A stretch of DNA of 64,000 nt from Candidatus Woesearchaeota archaeon (GCA_002687795.1 NZBG01000034.1:1-64000); one strand, 5' to 3'. Positions 16,692-25,818 are shown, numbered from the stretch's first letter. The notes: a model not told the origin generated them from the sequence alone. Numbers and translations are program-made.

Positions 16692-19600
16692 TTAAATCAG
16701 GTTCTTGTCAGCGTACCCGTTGAAGGTGTAGTATGAGCTGTCAGCTTTGTTATTTGCCCAAATCCAGTATGCGTTGTAAGGTATGAGCTTGTCTGATACT
16801 ATCGCTGCTGCTGTTCCTATATCTTCTAGGGTATCTGCATATGTAATCAAACCAACTTCGCTGCCATCTCCTGAGCCTCCTATAGAGTTCAGGAATTTAC
16901 CTGTTGCTCTCTGGTCAGCTGATGCTGCATCATCTAAGTAGCCATTCACTCCTATCAATGAATATGCTCCATCATCCACTTTTACGCTCGTTGTATACTG
17001 GCTCCAGCTATCCGGCTCTGGAGAACCCATCAAATCTGTTTGGATAGGCACATCAATTGTGTTGTTTTTTGTTACACCTGTAATCTTTACCAAATAACCC
17101 CTTAATGGTATGAAGTCATTTGATGTGCTTGTTGCTGTTATCCATGCTGTTCCATTATATGTGTAAACAACTGATATTTGGCCACTATCATTCAAGGCTT
17201 TCCAGGTAGGTGTTGAGTTTACATCATGCGGAAGACTAAATCCATTCCATAATATCTCTCCGTTATTGTCCGCAGTCCATACCATTGCATGGTCATAGAT
17301 ATCTAATGGACCTGACCTATTTGATATTGGATTGCCTGCTGGATCGGTTATTGAGGTTGACCCATTCGCTAGTATTATTCCCTGTACTTTTCCACTGCCG
17401 TTAAAGATGCCTCTTAACCAGATAGTCATATTGCTACTAATCGCGAAATTCATCTTATTGTGTTGGGTTTGGTCTCTTAGCCATACAGCTCCTTGATCTG
17501 CTGTATCATTGCCATCGAATGAGCCGCTTGTATTACTCCCGTTTGTTAGGTAAATAAGGTTGCTAATATTAGTAGTAGTATTACTATTAACATAATCAGT
17601 AGTAACATTTTCACTAAACTTCAATATTAAAAAGTTTTGTCCTCCTTGTCCTCCTTGCTCTCCTGTGCTTTCATTGTAATCAAAACCAGTGTCATTATAC
17701 CATACCATTAACAATGTTGGCAGTGTTGTGTCTATTGTGAAGTTATTCGAGATATTTGCAGCCATTGCATTATAACCAATATCCCTTGCTCCGCTTACAT
17801 TAATAATAGTCAATCCATCCATAACATCAGTTTTAAATGCGTGGTCTATGAGATACGAGCCATTCCAGACAGTCTCGTTTTCCCATTTTCCCAGTACCAC
17901 AATGGTGGTTGTGTTGTCAATTGGGTGCAGTGTTACATTGATAGTGCTTGTGTTTGACCAGTCCATGTATTCATTAAAGGTTACAGTGAATGTAACATTT
18001 CCTGCTTTTGTTGGCGTGGTATCATTTAATGAAATCGCTGTAAATACATTTGGCGTTACTACATCTGGTGTATAAGTGCTGCTGTTGAGCCAGCCTAATG
18101 CTGTTGTGTTCGATAATTGGGTCATATTATTTCCTGCCAGATCACCGAAAGTCAGGTTATGAGTCCATACATACAAAGTATCTGTCCTCCATGATGAGAG
18201 ATTAGCATTCTGTTCTCCTGTAAGGTTAATCTGGATAGTGGTTGTATTCTCCATTACATTTACTAAAGCACCTCCTAAAGATATCTTTTTCACACTGGTG
18301 TTTGATGAGTTACTTTCATTTGCTATAAACACATTTATAAGGAATGTGTCTGTTGCCGATCTGTTTGGATACATTTTCTCGCTAAAGGTAAAATTAATGG
18401 TCCTTGTTGCATGGTCATAGGCAGCGCTTGTAAGATCTGGCCTTGTTATATCTAGTTCAAATTCATTCAGGCTCTGGTTTACAACCGCGTTAATCATGTT
18501 ATCAGAGGTATCATTGAATGCTCCTTCCAATAAGCTTATATTTAATGTTGGTGAGCTAGCATTCATGGTCCAGCCAAGTATCGTGTCCCTATGGGCTGTT
18601 GATAAAGTTATATTAGAATAGTTAAATGCCTGGTTGTAGGTTACTGACTCGTTCTGTGCATTTAAGACAAGATAATCCGTGGTTCCTGCTACTGAGTTAT
18701 TCATAACCAAATGTATTCCCTCAAGGAAAGTTGCTTCCACTGGCTCATCAAACCTTAATATTAAGTACCTGTTGCTGTAATTATAGCTTAGGTTAAAGGT
18801 TCTGAGGGTTGGCTTTATGCCGTCTGTTGGGGTTACACTGCCAACACCAGTAGTATTACCATAAGCAATGTTCCCAGCATAATCTGAGATATTATGCACT
18901 GCATCTGTGGAATTTAGGTAAACAGTTGGTGTTCCATTTGCGCCAATCAGGTTATGGAATATCAAAGTAGTGTTTGTGCTGTTCTGTGTAAGCAATGCTG
19001 CCGCTGTATAATTAACTCCTCCATAAGTCATATAGAAAGATTTTACAGTCAAAGAATCCATCCATATTACCTCACTGAATGTGATATTAATGCTTGTGTT
19101 TGTGCTTGCGCCTGCTATGCCTGTGCCGTTTGTAACAGCTGTTGAAAACGTAGGCAGTGTGTTATCAATTGAAATATTGAAGTCCAAGTTAAATGCTGTG
19201 TATGTTTCATAAGTGTCATTATACCCAGCTATTATAGTAAAGTTATGAAATCCATCTAAGTTATTATTTTGGCCGATTGTAACATTAAACGCAAACCATG
19301 TGGTTGTATTAGTGCAAGTGCCAGCCGCAGTACCGTTTGTTATGAATGGGGCTGCGCTTCTGTTCCAGCTAAGCACATGCTGCTCATTAGAGATATTAGT
19401 GAAATTAAAATCCACGGGATTGGCTGCATATACGCCATCTGAGAATCCTGACCAGTTTCCATAGCCCCATAAGAACCCGCTATCCATTGTTATATTAATA
19501 CTTGTGATATTATAGGTTTCGTTAAGATTTATAAGTGTAAAATTGAAGAAGTATGTCCCATTATTTAAGTAGTATACCCCATCTAAAGGTCTTATTGTAA

Positions 19601-19763
19601 TATTAAACGGGTAATTAGGTCCCAGGTATCCTCCGGTTTCGTTATCCACCATAACCACATCAAGGGTGACATTAATCCCCTCGATCGCACCTTCAGAAAC
19701 TTCAGAAACTCCAGCCATTACTAATAAACCAACCATAATTAAGAATATGTTTTTATACCTCAT
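16692..19763 (-). CDS. Large sequon-rich secreted surface protein (S-layer/adhesin-like)
   Basis: The 1023-aa protein begins with a signal peptide (YKNIFLIMVGLLVMAGVSEV). It is made of repeated beta domains, each marked by a motif like TINFTFSEKMYPN, ITFSEVIWMDS, LRFDEPVEAT or LKFSENVTTDY, resembling SwmB-type repeats. N-x-S/T sequons are extremely dense: I count 21 in the first 235 residues. The last 200 residues lose sequons and form a distinct ending (YSLIGVNGYLDDAA; YWIWANNKAD), perhaps an anchoring or assembly domain; no C-terminal helix is seen. A strong SD (AGGAGG, 19775-19780) suggests high expression. It is the obvious substrate for AglB at 10868. Confidence 0.75.
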   Translation of the reverse strand: MRYKNIFLIMVGLLVMAGVSEVSEGAIEGINVTLDVVMVDNETGGYLGPNYPFNITIRPLDGVYYLNNGTYFFNFTLINLNETYNITSINITMDSGFLWGYGNWSGFSDGVYAANPVDFNFTNISNEQHVLSWNRSAAPFITNGTAAGTCTNTTTWFAFNVTIGQNNNLDGFHNFTIIAGYNDTYETYTAFNLDFNISIDNTLPTFSTAVTNGTGIAGASTNTSINITFSEVIWMDSLTVKSFYMTYGGVNYTAAALLTQNSTNTTLIFHNLIGANGTPTVYLNSTDAVHNISDYAGNIAYGNTTGVGSVTPTDGIKPTLRTFNLSYNYSNRYLILRFDEPVEATFLEGIHLVMNNSVAGTTDYLVLNAQNESVTYNQAFNYSNITLSTAHRDTILGWTMNASSPTLNISLLEGAFNDTSDNMINAVVNQSLNEFELDITRPDLTSAAYDHATRTINFTFSEKMYPNRSATDTFLINVFIANESNSSNTSVKKISLGGALVNVMENTTTIQINLTGEQNANLSSWRTDTLYVWTHNLTFGDLAGNNMTQLSNTTALGWLNSSTYTPDVVTPNVFTAISLNDTTPTKAGNVTFTVTFNEYMDWSNTSTINVTLHPIDNTTTIVVLGKWENETVWNGSYLIDHAFKTDVMDGLTIINVSGARDIGYNAMAANISNNFTIDTTLPTLLMVWYNDTGFDYNESTGEQGGQGGQNFLILKFSENVTTDYVNSNTTTNISNLIYLTNGSNTSGSFDGNDTADQGAVWLRDQTQHNKMNFAISSNMTIWLRGIFNGSGKVQGIILANGSTSITDPAGNPISNRSGPLDIYDHAMVWTADNNGEILWNGFSLPHDVNSTPTWKALNDSGQISVVYTYNGTAWITATSTSNDFIPLRGYLVKITGVTKNNTIDVPIQTDLMGSPEPDSWSQYTTSVKVDDGAYSLIGVNGYLDDAASADQRATGKFLNSIGGSGDGSEVGLITYADTLEDIGTAAAIVSDKLIPYNAYWIWANNKADSSYYTFNGYADKNLI

Positions 19764-19774
19764 TTTTATCTAAA

Positions 19775-19860
19775 CCTCCTTTTGCATCCCTTTTTTTTGA
19801 TAATTTATTAGAAGATAAAGAAACACTTTATCCCCTCTTTTTATTTTTTGATTTATATAT
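19775..19860 (-). promoter_or_regulatory. Leader and promoter of the surface-protein operon
   Basis: On the minus strand, ATATATAAAT (19851-19860) suits a TATA box. Initiation about 25 nt later gives a leader of about 60 nt with a 7-bp hairpin at its 5' end (GATAAAG/CTTTATC, 19814-19832) and AGGAGG at 19775-19780, 11 nt before the ATG. An SD-bearing, hairpin-capped leader differs from the leaderless genes around it. Confidence 0.45.
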
Positions 19861-19937
19861 TTGATTATATCATCTACTATTTTTGTTTTTATTACCTAAC
19901 ACGCATATATAAATGTTTCGTTTGCTCTCACATAAGC

Positions 19938-19949
19938 TTTATTAAATAG
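19938..19949 (+). promoter_or_regulatory. TATA-like box of the GT-C-like gene at 19969
   Basis: TTTATTAAATAG lies about 20-30 nt upstream of the ATG at 19969. It is divergent from the surface-protein promoter within the same 205-nt gap; nothing else is recognised there. Confidence 0.4.
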
Positions 19950-19968
19950 AATTAACTTCACTTCCCTT

Positions 19969-21549
19969 ATGAAGGCCAATAAAAAGATTGAGATTGCATT
20001 GATAGTTGCATTATACTTATTCTGTTTATATATATGGAGCCTTCCATTCCATGAAAACAGGCTTCCCTATGGCGAGGTTGATGCTGGCTCGCACTTTACA
20101 ATAGCAGATTATACTGCAGGCACTGACAAGCCAATAACCAGGCTGCCGTATTTTATCGACATGAGATATGGAAGGGATAATATTTTCACGCCGCATTATC
20201 TTTGGTATCATCCCCCTTATCATGTTAACTTCGCTGTTATGCAGATCATCGGAGGGGAGAGGGTTTTGCCTGTTTTTCTGTTTAATGCAATACTAAGCTC
20301 AGCAATTGTGCTTATTTCCTTCTTTGTTATAAGAAAATTATATGGCTTTTGGGCTGCTTTTCTTTCCTCGCTTCTACTTTCCTTCTCGCTGAGAGATATT
20401 TTTATATACCTCTGGGGGCAATGGCCGCAGCAGATTGCATACTTTTATACTCCTCTGATATTATACACATTTTATAGGTACGCTTCCTCTTACCTGGATA
20501 AAAAGCCAAAGCCAGTATACATGTATATCCTCTCATTCCTTATGGCTGCAAACATGTTTATGCATCCTGCCAGCTTCTTCCATACTGTGATTGCCTTGAT
20601 ATTATTCAGCCTTTTCCTATTTATAAAGGAAAAAAGGATTCCGTTTGCTCTAAAGCATTTTTTGGTGTTTGCTGTGCTGTTTCTGTTATTGATCAGCATA
20701 TTTCCTTTCCAGACGGGAAATGTGGTCTTAAAGTCTGCAGGTGGGAAGGTTGGCGTTGGAAAAAAGGCTGAGATGAAAGGGGATTTCAGCAGACTGTTCC
20801 AATGGTTTGGCTACAGGGAATATTTCAGCCAGCCAGATTCCTATTTCACATACAAAGATACCATTGGCTCATGGACAATAGGGTTTCTTATACTGGGTTC
20901 TATCTATCTCCTGATCAAGAGAAGAAGAAAAGACCTTCTCCTGCTAAGCTTCCTGGCAGGCACATATATAATGATCCACCTTATCTTCTTTGGCTTTGGA
21001 AGGCCTGAACGCTCATTGGCTGCAACAGCGCATGTGTTCTTCCCTATCATTGCAATAGGAGTTCTAAGCATCCCAAAGCTGCTTAAGCAGTTTAAGATAA
21101 AAGCAGCCTATCTCAGCTATCTTAAGTATCTGCTTATATTCCTCTTTGTTTTCCTTGCATTTTATTCTAATTTTACCCCTGCCTATAACCTCCTGAAGGA
21201 TTCTTATAAAGGAATAACAAGAATAACCCCTGCGCAATACAGGGTTACAGAATGGCTTCAGGAGAATATGCCTGCTGAAGGCAAAGGCATAAACCTTGGC
21301 ACGCTCACCCAGCAAAAATCAAGATGGATGATGTGGCTTTCATGGAGGTATATAGGAGATGAAGGCAATCTTAACTTTATCAATTCCTCTTCATATTTCA
21401 TAATGGATTACTCTGACCTTGCTCTGCTCTACCCTAATTACGGGGAAAGGGTTGAGCAGCTCAGGATTTTTGAGCAAAGCTATCTTATGAACGCTACTTT
21501 GCTTTATAACCAGAATAATATAAAGGTGTATAAGTTTGAAAATACATAA
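19969..21549 (+). CDS. GT-C-type polytopic membrane protein, probable glycosyltransferase
   Basis: The 526-aa protein has about 10-12 membrane helices. A first extracellular loop after helix 1 contains an acidic-His stretch (GEVDAGSHFTIADY), the place where GT-C enzymes keep their catalytic Asp/Glu, and YLWYHPPYHVNFAV, a common second motif. WGQWPQQIAYFYTP follows helix 4. A soluble C-terminal segment (about 420-526) lies outside. The same plan recurs in the minus-strand gene at 22629. It probably uses a polyprenyl-phosphate sugar on the outer face of the membrane. The specific sugar is unknown. Confidence 0.65.
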   Translation: MKANKKIEIALIVALYLFCLYIWSLPFHENRLPYGEVDAGSHFTIADYTAGTDKPITRLPYFIDMRYGRDNIFTPHYLWYHPPYHVNFAVMQIIGGERVLPVFLFNAILSSAIVLISFFVIRKLYGFWAAFLSSLLLSFSLRDIFIYLWGQWPQQIAYFYTPLILYTFYRYASSYLDKKPKPVYMYILSFLMAANMFMHPASFFHTVIALILFSLFLFIKEKRIPFALKHFLVFAVLFLLLISIFPFQTGNVVLKSAGGKVGVGKKAEMKGDFSRLFQWFGYREYFSQPDSYFTYKDTIGSWTIGFLILGSIYLLIKRRRKDLLLLSFLAGTYIMIHLIFFGFGRPERSLAATAHVFFPIIAIGVLSIPKLLKQFKIKAAYLSYLKYLLIFLFVFLAFYSNFTPAYNLLKDSYKGITRITPAQYRVTEWLQENMPAEGKGINLGTLTQQKSRWMMWLSWRYIGDEGNLNFINSSSYFIMDYSDLALLYPNYGERVEQLRIFEQSYLMNATLLYNQNNIKVYKFENT

Positions 21550-21874
21550 TAAAGAGCTAATAATCGGACTTGCAGCAGCTGTGCTTATGTTTTTCCTGCT
21601 GTTGTTAGGCATACCAGGCATAAGAACCATACTTGGAGCTTTCTTATGCTTCTTCCTGCCGTTCTATCTTATAATTGATAATTTCGAGCTGGAAACTGGT
21701 GAAAAGATAATCTTTTCATTCTTCATAGGCGTAGTGTTCTTTTCAAGCCTTGTCTATTACCTGGGAATATTATTAGGCTCAGTAAGAATTGCAATTGTTG
21801 TAAGCTTTTTATTATTGACTGCCTTAGGAATCTTTATCAGGAAATTTATAAGGAGCTCTAAGCCAAGGGCTTAA
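21536..21874 (+). CDS. Small membrane protein paired with the GT-C-like gene (DUF1616-like)
   Basis: The 112-aa protein has four predicted helices with GIRTILGAFLCFFLPFYLII followed by EKIIFSFFIGVVFFSSLVYYLGILLG, a pattern seen in DUF1616-like proteins. It starts at TTG 21536 inside the end of the previous gene (14-nt overlap). The next ATG is at residue 18, inside helix 1, so the TTG start is more likely. A homologous protein follows the second GT-C-like gene (22277-22660), suggesting that it is a functional partner. Its end overlaps the convergent gene by 17 nt. Confidence 0.6.
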   Translation: MKIHNKELIIGLAAAVLMFFLLLLGIPGIRTILGAFLCFFLPFYLIIDNFELETGEKIIFSFFIGVVFFSSLVYYLGILLGSVRIAIVVSFLLLTALGIFIRKFIRSSKPRA

Positions 21875-22280
21875 TTTTCCCTCTTGCCCTCTTATCAATT
21901 CTCCTTTTTATCCAAAGTATCAGAGAGAATGCTCTGAGCCCAAGAATGTTGCATTTATACATATATATTGTATCCATAATAATATGGATAATATAGCCAA
22001 CAAAAAGCAGGCCAAGGCCTGGATATAGAGACAGCAGGAAAACAACAACAACAAACTCTATTGTATGGAATAGTATAAGCACATCCTTGAAATCCAGCTT
22101 CTTATAATATTCCAATGCCTTCTTTAGGTTAAAGTCTTTAAACCTGAACATATACCATAAATAATGATCAATATCAATAAGGAACCCTCCTATGAATATC
22201 AATAATGCCTGCTCTTTGTAAAAGGGGTATAGCAGCATAACAAGCGCTAAGGATACAATAAAATGCACTAGAAGCCTCAT
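21858..22280 (-). CDS. Integral membrane protein of the YdjM/DUF457-like metal-dependent hydrolase type
   Basis: The 140-aa protein has about four helices and three polar motifs inside membrane segments: GGFLIDIDHYLWY, LFHTIEFVVV and GYIIHIIMDTIY. The D-x-DH, H and H...D arrangement resembles membrane-bound metal-dependent hydrolases of the YdjM/DUF457 group. It is last in the overlapping minus-strand run and is joined to the gene upstream by ATGA. Substrate unknown; it may act on a lipid-linked glycan. Confidence 0.5.
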   Translation of the reverse strand: MRLLVHFIVSLALVMLLYPFYKEQALLIFIGGFLIDIDHYLWYMFRFKDFNLKKALEYYKKLDFKDVLILFHTIEFVVVVFLLSLYPGLGLLFVGYIIHIIMDTIYMYKCNILGLRAFSLILWIKRRIDKRARGKIKPLA

Positions 22281-22660
22281 TCTTTCTTGGCCTTCTTTAT
22301 CTTCGTTATAACAATCATTAATCCTGCAGCCAGGAAAACCAGGGGAAGCAGGGAATGGTATCTGATATCAATGCCTATTAAGCCCAAATGATAGCTTAAT
22401 ATCCCCACCAAAGCTGCTGACAAGGGAAAGCTCAATATTATCCTTTCTATGAACCTCAGCTTTTCATGCCAGTAGTAAAGCAGGGAAAAGCCCGGAACAA
22501 GGAATAACCAGAACAATCCAAACACAACCCTTAAGGTAGGCAGGAAATCTTCTTTATAAAAGAGCACTTTAAATACTGCAAATATAACCAAAAAAAGTAT
22601 TCCAAGATAGGTCATTTCTTTCTTTAATTTAGCTAAAGCTTCGCTCTTCAATGCAATCAT
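22277..22660 (-). CDS. Small membrane protein paralogous to that at 21536 (DUF1616-like)
   Basis: The 127-aa protein has four predicted helices. The segment LRVVFGLFWLFLVPGFSLLY then IERIILSFPLSAALVGILSYHLGL lines up with that of the 112-aa protein at 21536. It overlaps the GT-C-like gene upstream by 32 nt and the downstream gene by 4 nt. The conserved pairing with a GT-C-like gene in two opposite-facing units suggests a subunit or chaperone role; no catalytic residues are evident. Confidence 0.55.
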   Translation of the reverse strand: MIALKSEALAKLKKEMTYLGILFLVIFAVFKVLFYKEDFLPTLRVVFGLFWLFLVPGFSLLYYWHEKLRFIERIILSFPLSAALVGILSYHLGLIGIDIRYHSLLPLVFLAAGLMIVITKIKKAKKE

Positions 22661-24116
22661 CTCCTGGTTTGTTGTTTTTCAGTATAAATGCTATCTGGCT
22701 TTCATGTACTATCTCAATAAAATCCTTTTTCAATAGTTCGTTCATTATCAGGAAATTATATTCCACAAGCACAGGCTCCCTGCTTGCCTTGTCAAACACA
22801 TAATAATCCATAATGCATATATCCCTTGGCTTTGTCTTGGGTATAACCTCTTCAGTCCAGTGGCTCCCAAACTCAAAGAACGATTTTCTGTAAGGATAGC
22901 CTGCCCCGCTGTCGCCTGGGAGCTCTGCCTTATAGTACCTCCTTATGCTCCTGTTCTTTAAAGATTCAATAAAATCTCCTGGGTCAACAAGGAACTGGGT
23001 CCTGTGGGTATTCCTTAGCAAGGCATCCTGCCCATAGATATCCCCATAGAAAAAGTATACCTTTGCATCTTCTTCCGTGTTATACCTCAGCCATTGCAGC
23101 ACATTCCAATGCAAATTATCCATCATTCCCGGTGTGGAAAGCTTTTGGTAATGGGGTATGAATGGTACCTTTGCAAATGAAAACACCGATAGAAAGATTA
23201 AGGCAATGCCAATAGAAAACAAAAACCTTTTTTTGATGTTCTTAGCTAACAGGCTTATAAGCAGATAGATTCCATAACCCATAAAAACCGAAAGATACAA
23301 AGGCCATAATGTTCTTACTCTCCATGCATGCCTCTGGAACCCGTAATAGTTCCCTAAGCCTATCAGAAACATAAACAATGATACATAAAGAGGAAATGCC
23401 CTTTTTTTGGGTGTTAATAGAAAATATGCAAGCCCTATGCCCATAAAGATAAGAATTATCCCAAAATTGTGCATAAAGTAGAGAGGTGTTGCTGCTCTGG
23501 TTGTCTGGAAAGAGAATTTATAGCCCTGTTGAACACCCCAGCCAAACTTGAATATCACCAGATAGTAAGCTGATAATATAATGGAAAGTATTGCTGAGTA
23601 AGCTAATTTCCTGAATAAAGGGAAAGCCTTTCTTTTGAAAAGCATAACAGCAAAGTAAATAAAAATAAACATCAAGCCAAAAACAAGCTCAGAAGTATGG
23701 CTTATTGTGATGGCTGCTATAAATAATCCAAGCAAACTCCATGATTTGTTTAAATCCATGTTGTATAATGCCCAAAACAGGGATATAAGGAATAAATGCC
23801 CTAAATAGGTTGGCCAGTTGCCCCAGGTGATGCCTGCATAAGGTCCTATAATGCCTTCGGGGCTGGAAAAAACCAAAATGGACAGGGGTATTGAAAGTAT
23901 TGCTATAGTCCTGCTAAATTTCCTTATTATAGTATAAAAAACCATAACAAATGCAATTATAATAAGGAACACCATTAAATAAGCGCTGTCATAGGTTTCA
24001 AGTCCTGTCAGATAAGAAAAGATAGTGCCAAGATGATAGAAAACAGGCGGGTATTGGCCCACAACATCCTTATAACCTGCAGAGTTATAAGAGGCTTCGT
24101 ACCTGTAATTTCCCAT
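22629..24116 (-). CDS. GT-C-type polytopic membrane protein, 5' end displaced by an apparent frameshift
   Basis: The 495-aa ORF has about 11 helices and a soluble C-terminal part (about 390-495). It begins at ATG 24116, in the middle of the first extracellular loop (NYRYEASYNSAGYKDVVGQYPPVFYHLGTI). The first membrane helix and the acidic-His segment expected before it lie upstream in the same frame but have no start codon (see 24117-24277). The motif GQYPPVFYHLG parallels YLWYHPPYHVNF in the 19969 gene, and GITWGNWPTYLGHLF parallels WGQWPQQIAYFY. It is probably a glycosyltransferase. The coding part given here may be incomplete by about 54 residues. Confidence 0.6.
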   Translation of the reverse strand: MGNYRYEASYNSAGYKDVVGQYPPVFYHLGTIFSYLTGLETYDSAYLMVFLIIIAFVMVFYTIIRKFSRTIAILSIPLSILVFSSPEGIIGPYAGITWGNWPTYLGHLFLISLFWALYNMDLNKSWSLLGLFIAAITISHTSELVFGLMFIFIYFAVMLFKRKAFPLFRKLAYSAILSIILSAYYLVIFKFGWGVQQGYKFSFQTTRAATPLYFMHNFGIILIFMGIGLAYFLLTPKKRAFPLYVSLFMFLIGLGNYYGFQRHAWRVRTLWPLYLSVFMGYGIYLLISLLAKNIKKRFLFSIGIALIFLSVFSFAKVPFIPHYQKLSTPGMMDNLHWNVLQWLRYNTEEDAKVYFFYGDIYGQDALLRNTHRTQFLVDPGDFIESLKNRSIRRYYKAELPGDSGAGYPYRKSFFEFGSHWTEEVIPKTKPRDICIMDYYVFDKASREPVLVEYNFLIMNELLKKDFIEIVHESQIAFILKNNKPGDDCIEERSFS

Positions 24117-24277
24117 CTCCTTTATGCTTTCTGTTCTTGTCTGGTGCTGAAAGGCATCTGAAGCAAGATAGGCATAGGGAAAATCATGGCTAAGCTGATG
24201 GTCCCATAGGTTTGCGCAGCCTGCCAGAAGCAGGGCAGAAAAGATTACAATAAGGTATATGTTTTCTGCTGTGTCAT
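24117..24277 (-). other. Upstream N-terminal segment of the GT-C-like gene, separated by a 1-nt frameshift
   Basis: In the frame of the 22629 gene, translation upstream of 24116 stays open to TAA at 24290-24288 and encodes a membrane helix (IYLIVIFSALLLAG) and DHQLSHDFPYAYLASDAF, just what a GT-C enzyme needs, but no ATG, GTG or TTG. An ATG at 24277 opens in another frame and reaches AAAA (plus strand TTTT, 24262-24265); one extra A would join MTQQK to NIYLIV. A lost base in the homopolymer, sequencing error, or -1 slippage could explain this. Confidence 0.6.
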
Positions 24278-24318
24278 TAATTTTTATTTAAACCACCTTT
24301 CTGTGCTTCTATTATGCT

Positions 24319-25818
24319 TTATTTCCTGCATAACGCTATATTCCATACTGTTGAGCTTTTAATCTTCACTTTGCTAAAATGCCTCTTTAGTAACCTTCTT
24401 AACTGGCCTGTTGTCCAGTTCTGAACATGGCCGGGAGTGTTTCCCAAGTCGCTAAGATAGCTCAGCCTTAAAACATTTGCAATCCTCCATAAAGGCTCTC
24501 TGGGCACACTGACAACCAAATATTTGCTGGTCACCTTGCTTATCTCTTCCAGCGCTTTATCCGGATGCTCCAGATGCTCAAGAAGCTCAGCTGCAACCAC
24601 GCAGTTAAAAGAGTTTTCCTTGAATGGAATATCATACACTGAACATAGCATATACGGAAACTTAGGATACAAGGATTTTGCTTTCCTGACTATATCCTCT
24701 TCCAGATCTGTGGCAATGATTTCCGCGTTTGTATATTTGCTGATCTCGTTTGTGATATGCCCTTCCCCGCAGCCCAACTCAAGAATTCTCTTTGCTTCTG
24801 TTCTTTTTATAACGCTTCCAATGTCTTTATAGAACTTATTAATCAAAAGCTTTACAGCAGGATTCTTGCTTCTGTGCTTATTATAATAATTGCCTGCAAT
24901 GTTCTTATACACCCTTTTTTTGTCTGAATCTGTGATGTTTAAGAAAAAGCCTACAACCCCTGGAATCAGAGTGATTATTGCAAACACAAGTATTGAATAG
25001 GAAAAGCCATAAGAAGGTGCTGCATTATAAAACCCAAAAAGTCCTATACTAGCAGATTCCCTTATGCCCAGCCCTGATATGGTCAATGGGATGCTACCTA
25101 TAAGGATAGCTATAGGATGAGCAAACATCAGCCTGTAGTTAAGCTCAGGGTTAAGAGATTTAATAATCAGCAATGCTACAACCAGGCTTGACAGGTAATA
25201 CATTATTGCAAGAAAATAAGCTGTCAACAAAGAGCGGCTGTTCTGCATGATGGATTTCATGCTGTTATAATAATCTTCTTTGTACTTATCAGGGAGCTTA
25301 AGGATATCAGATAAGAAAGATATCAGCTTTCTGTTGTTTAAGAGAACCAGAACAGTTATCAGCATTATTACAAAAAGGACTATCATAGCAAAAACAATAG
25401 TCTGCCTAAAGAATATAATCATAAAAACCAGGCTTAAAGTCACAAGAGCAACTGCATCCAGTATTTTGTCCCATAAAATGGTTGGTATGGTTTTTGTAAA
25501 GTCTCTCTTTAGAAAATAGGCTCTTGCCAGCTCGCCAGCTTTGGCGGGAGTAAAAAAAGAATAGAATATGCCAATAAGTATTATCTTAAACCTTCTTATA
25601 AAACTAACCTTTATATCCAGGGCACTAAGGAGAACTCCCCATTTTATAACCCTGAGAGAATATATAATAAAGATCAGGAATACTGCAACAGAAATCAGCA
25701 TAAGATTTGTATTCTTAAAAGTATCAACGATCTTATCTAAATCTATTTTGAAAATAAGATACAACAACAATAATATTGTTATAACTAATTTTATAATAAA
25801 GGTTCTCCGTTTAAACAT
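24319..25818 (-). CDS. Fusion: LPG-synthase/AglD2-like membrane domain plus SAM methyltransferase
   Basis: The 499-aa protein has two parts. Residues 1-300 form a polytopic domain of the lysylphosphatidylglycerol-synthase TM-like family (UPF0104), with TPAKAGELARAYFL and SIPLTISGLGIRESA, its hallmark motifs. Residues about 335-499 are a class I methyltransferase (motif I ILELGCGEGHITNEI; VVAAELLEHLEHPDKAL). The first family includes proteins linked to lipid or polyprenyl-linked sugar handling; the second would methylate a glycan or lipid head group. It overlaps the GtrA gene by 8 nt. The fusion implies coupling of membrane handling to methylation. Confidence 0.8.
   Translation of the reverse strand: MFKRRTFIIKLVITILLLLYLIFKIDLDKIVDTFKNTNLMLISVAVFLIFIIYSLRVIKWGVLLSALDIKVSFIRRFKIILIGIFYSFFTPAKAGELARAYFLKRDFTKTIPTILWDKILDAVALVTLSLVFMIIFFRQTIVFAMIVLFVIMLITVLVLLNNRKLISFLSDILKLPDKYKEDYYNSMKSIMQNSRSLLTAYFLAIMYYLSSLVVALLIIKSLNPELNYRLMFAHPIAILIGSIPLTISGLGIRESASIGLFGFYNAAPSYGFSYSILVFAIITLIPGVVGFFLNITDSDKKRVYKNIAGNYYNKHRSKNPAVKLLINKFYKDIGSVIKRTEAKRILELGCGEGHITNEISKYTNAEIIATDLEEDIVRKAKSLYPKFPYMLCSVYDIPFKENSFNCVVAAELLEHLEHPDKALEEISKVTSKYLVVSVPREPLWRIANVLRLSYLSDLGNTPGHVQNWTTGQLRRLLKRHFSKVKIKSSTVWNIALCRK

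Noticed and set aside
24117..24277. Non-canonical ATT or ATA start for the GT-C-like gene
   Set aside because: It would give a plausible N-terminus, but such starts are rare, and an indel at the AAAA run next to a good ATG is simpler.
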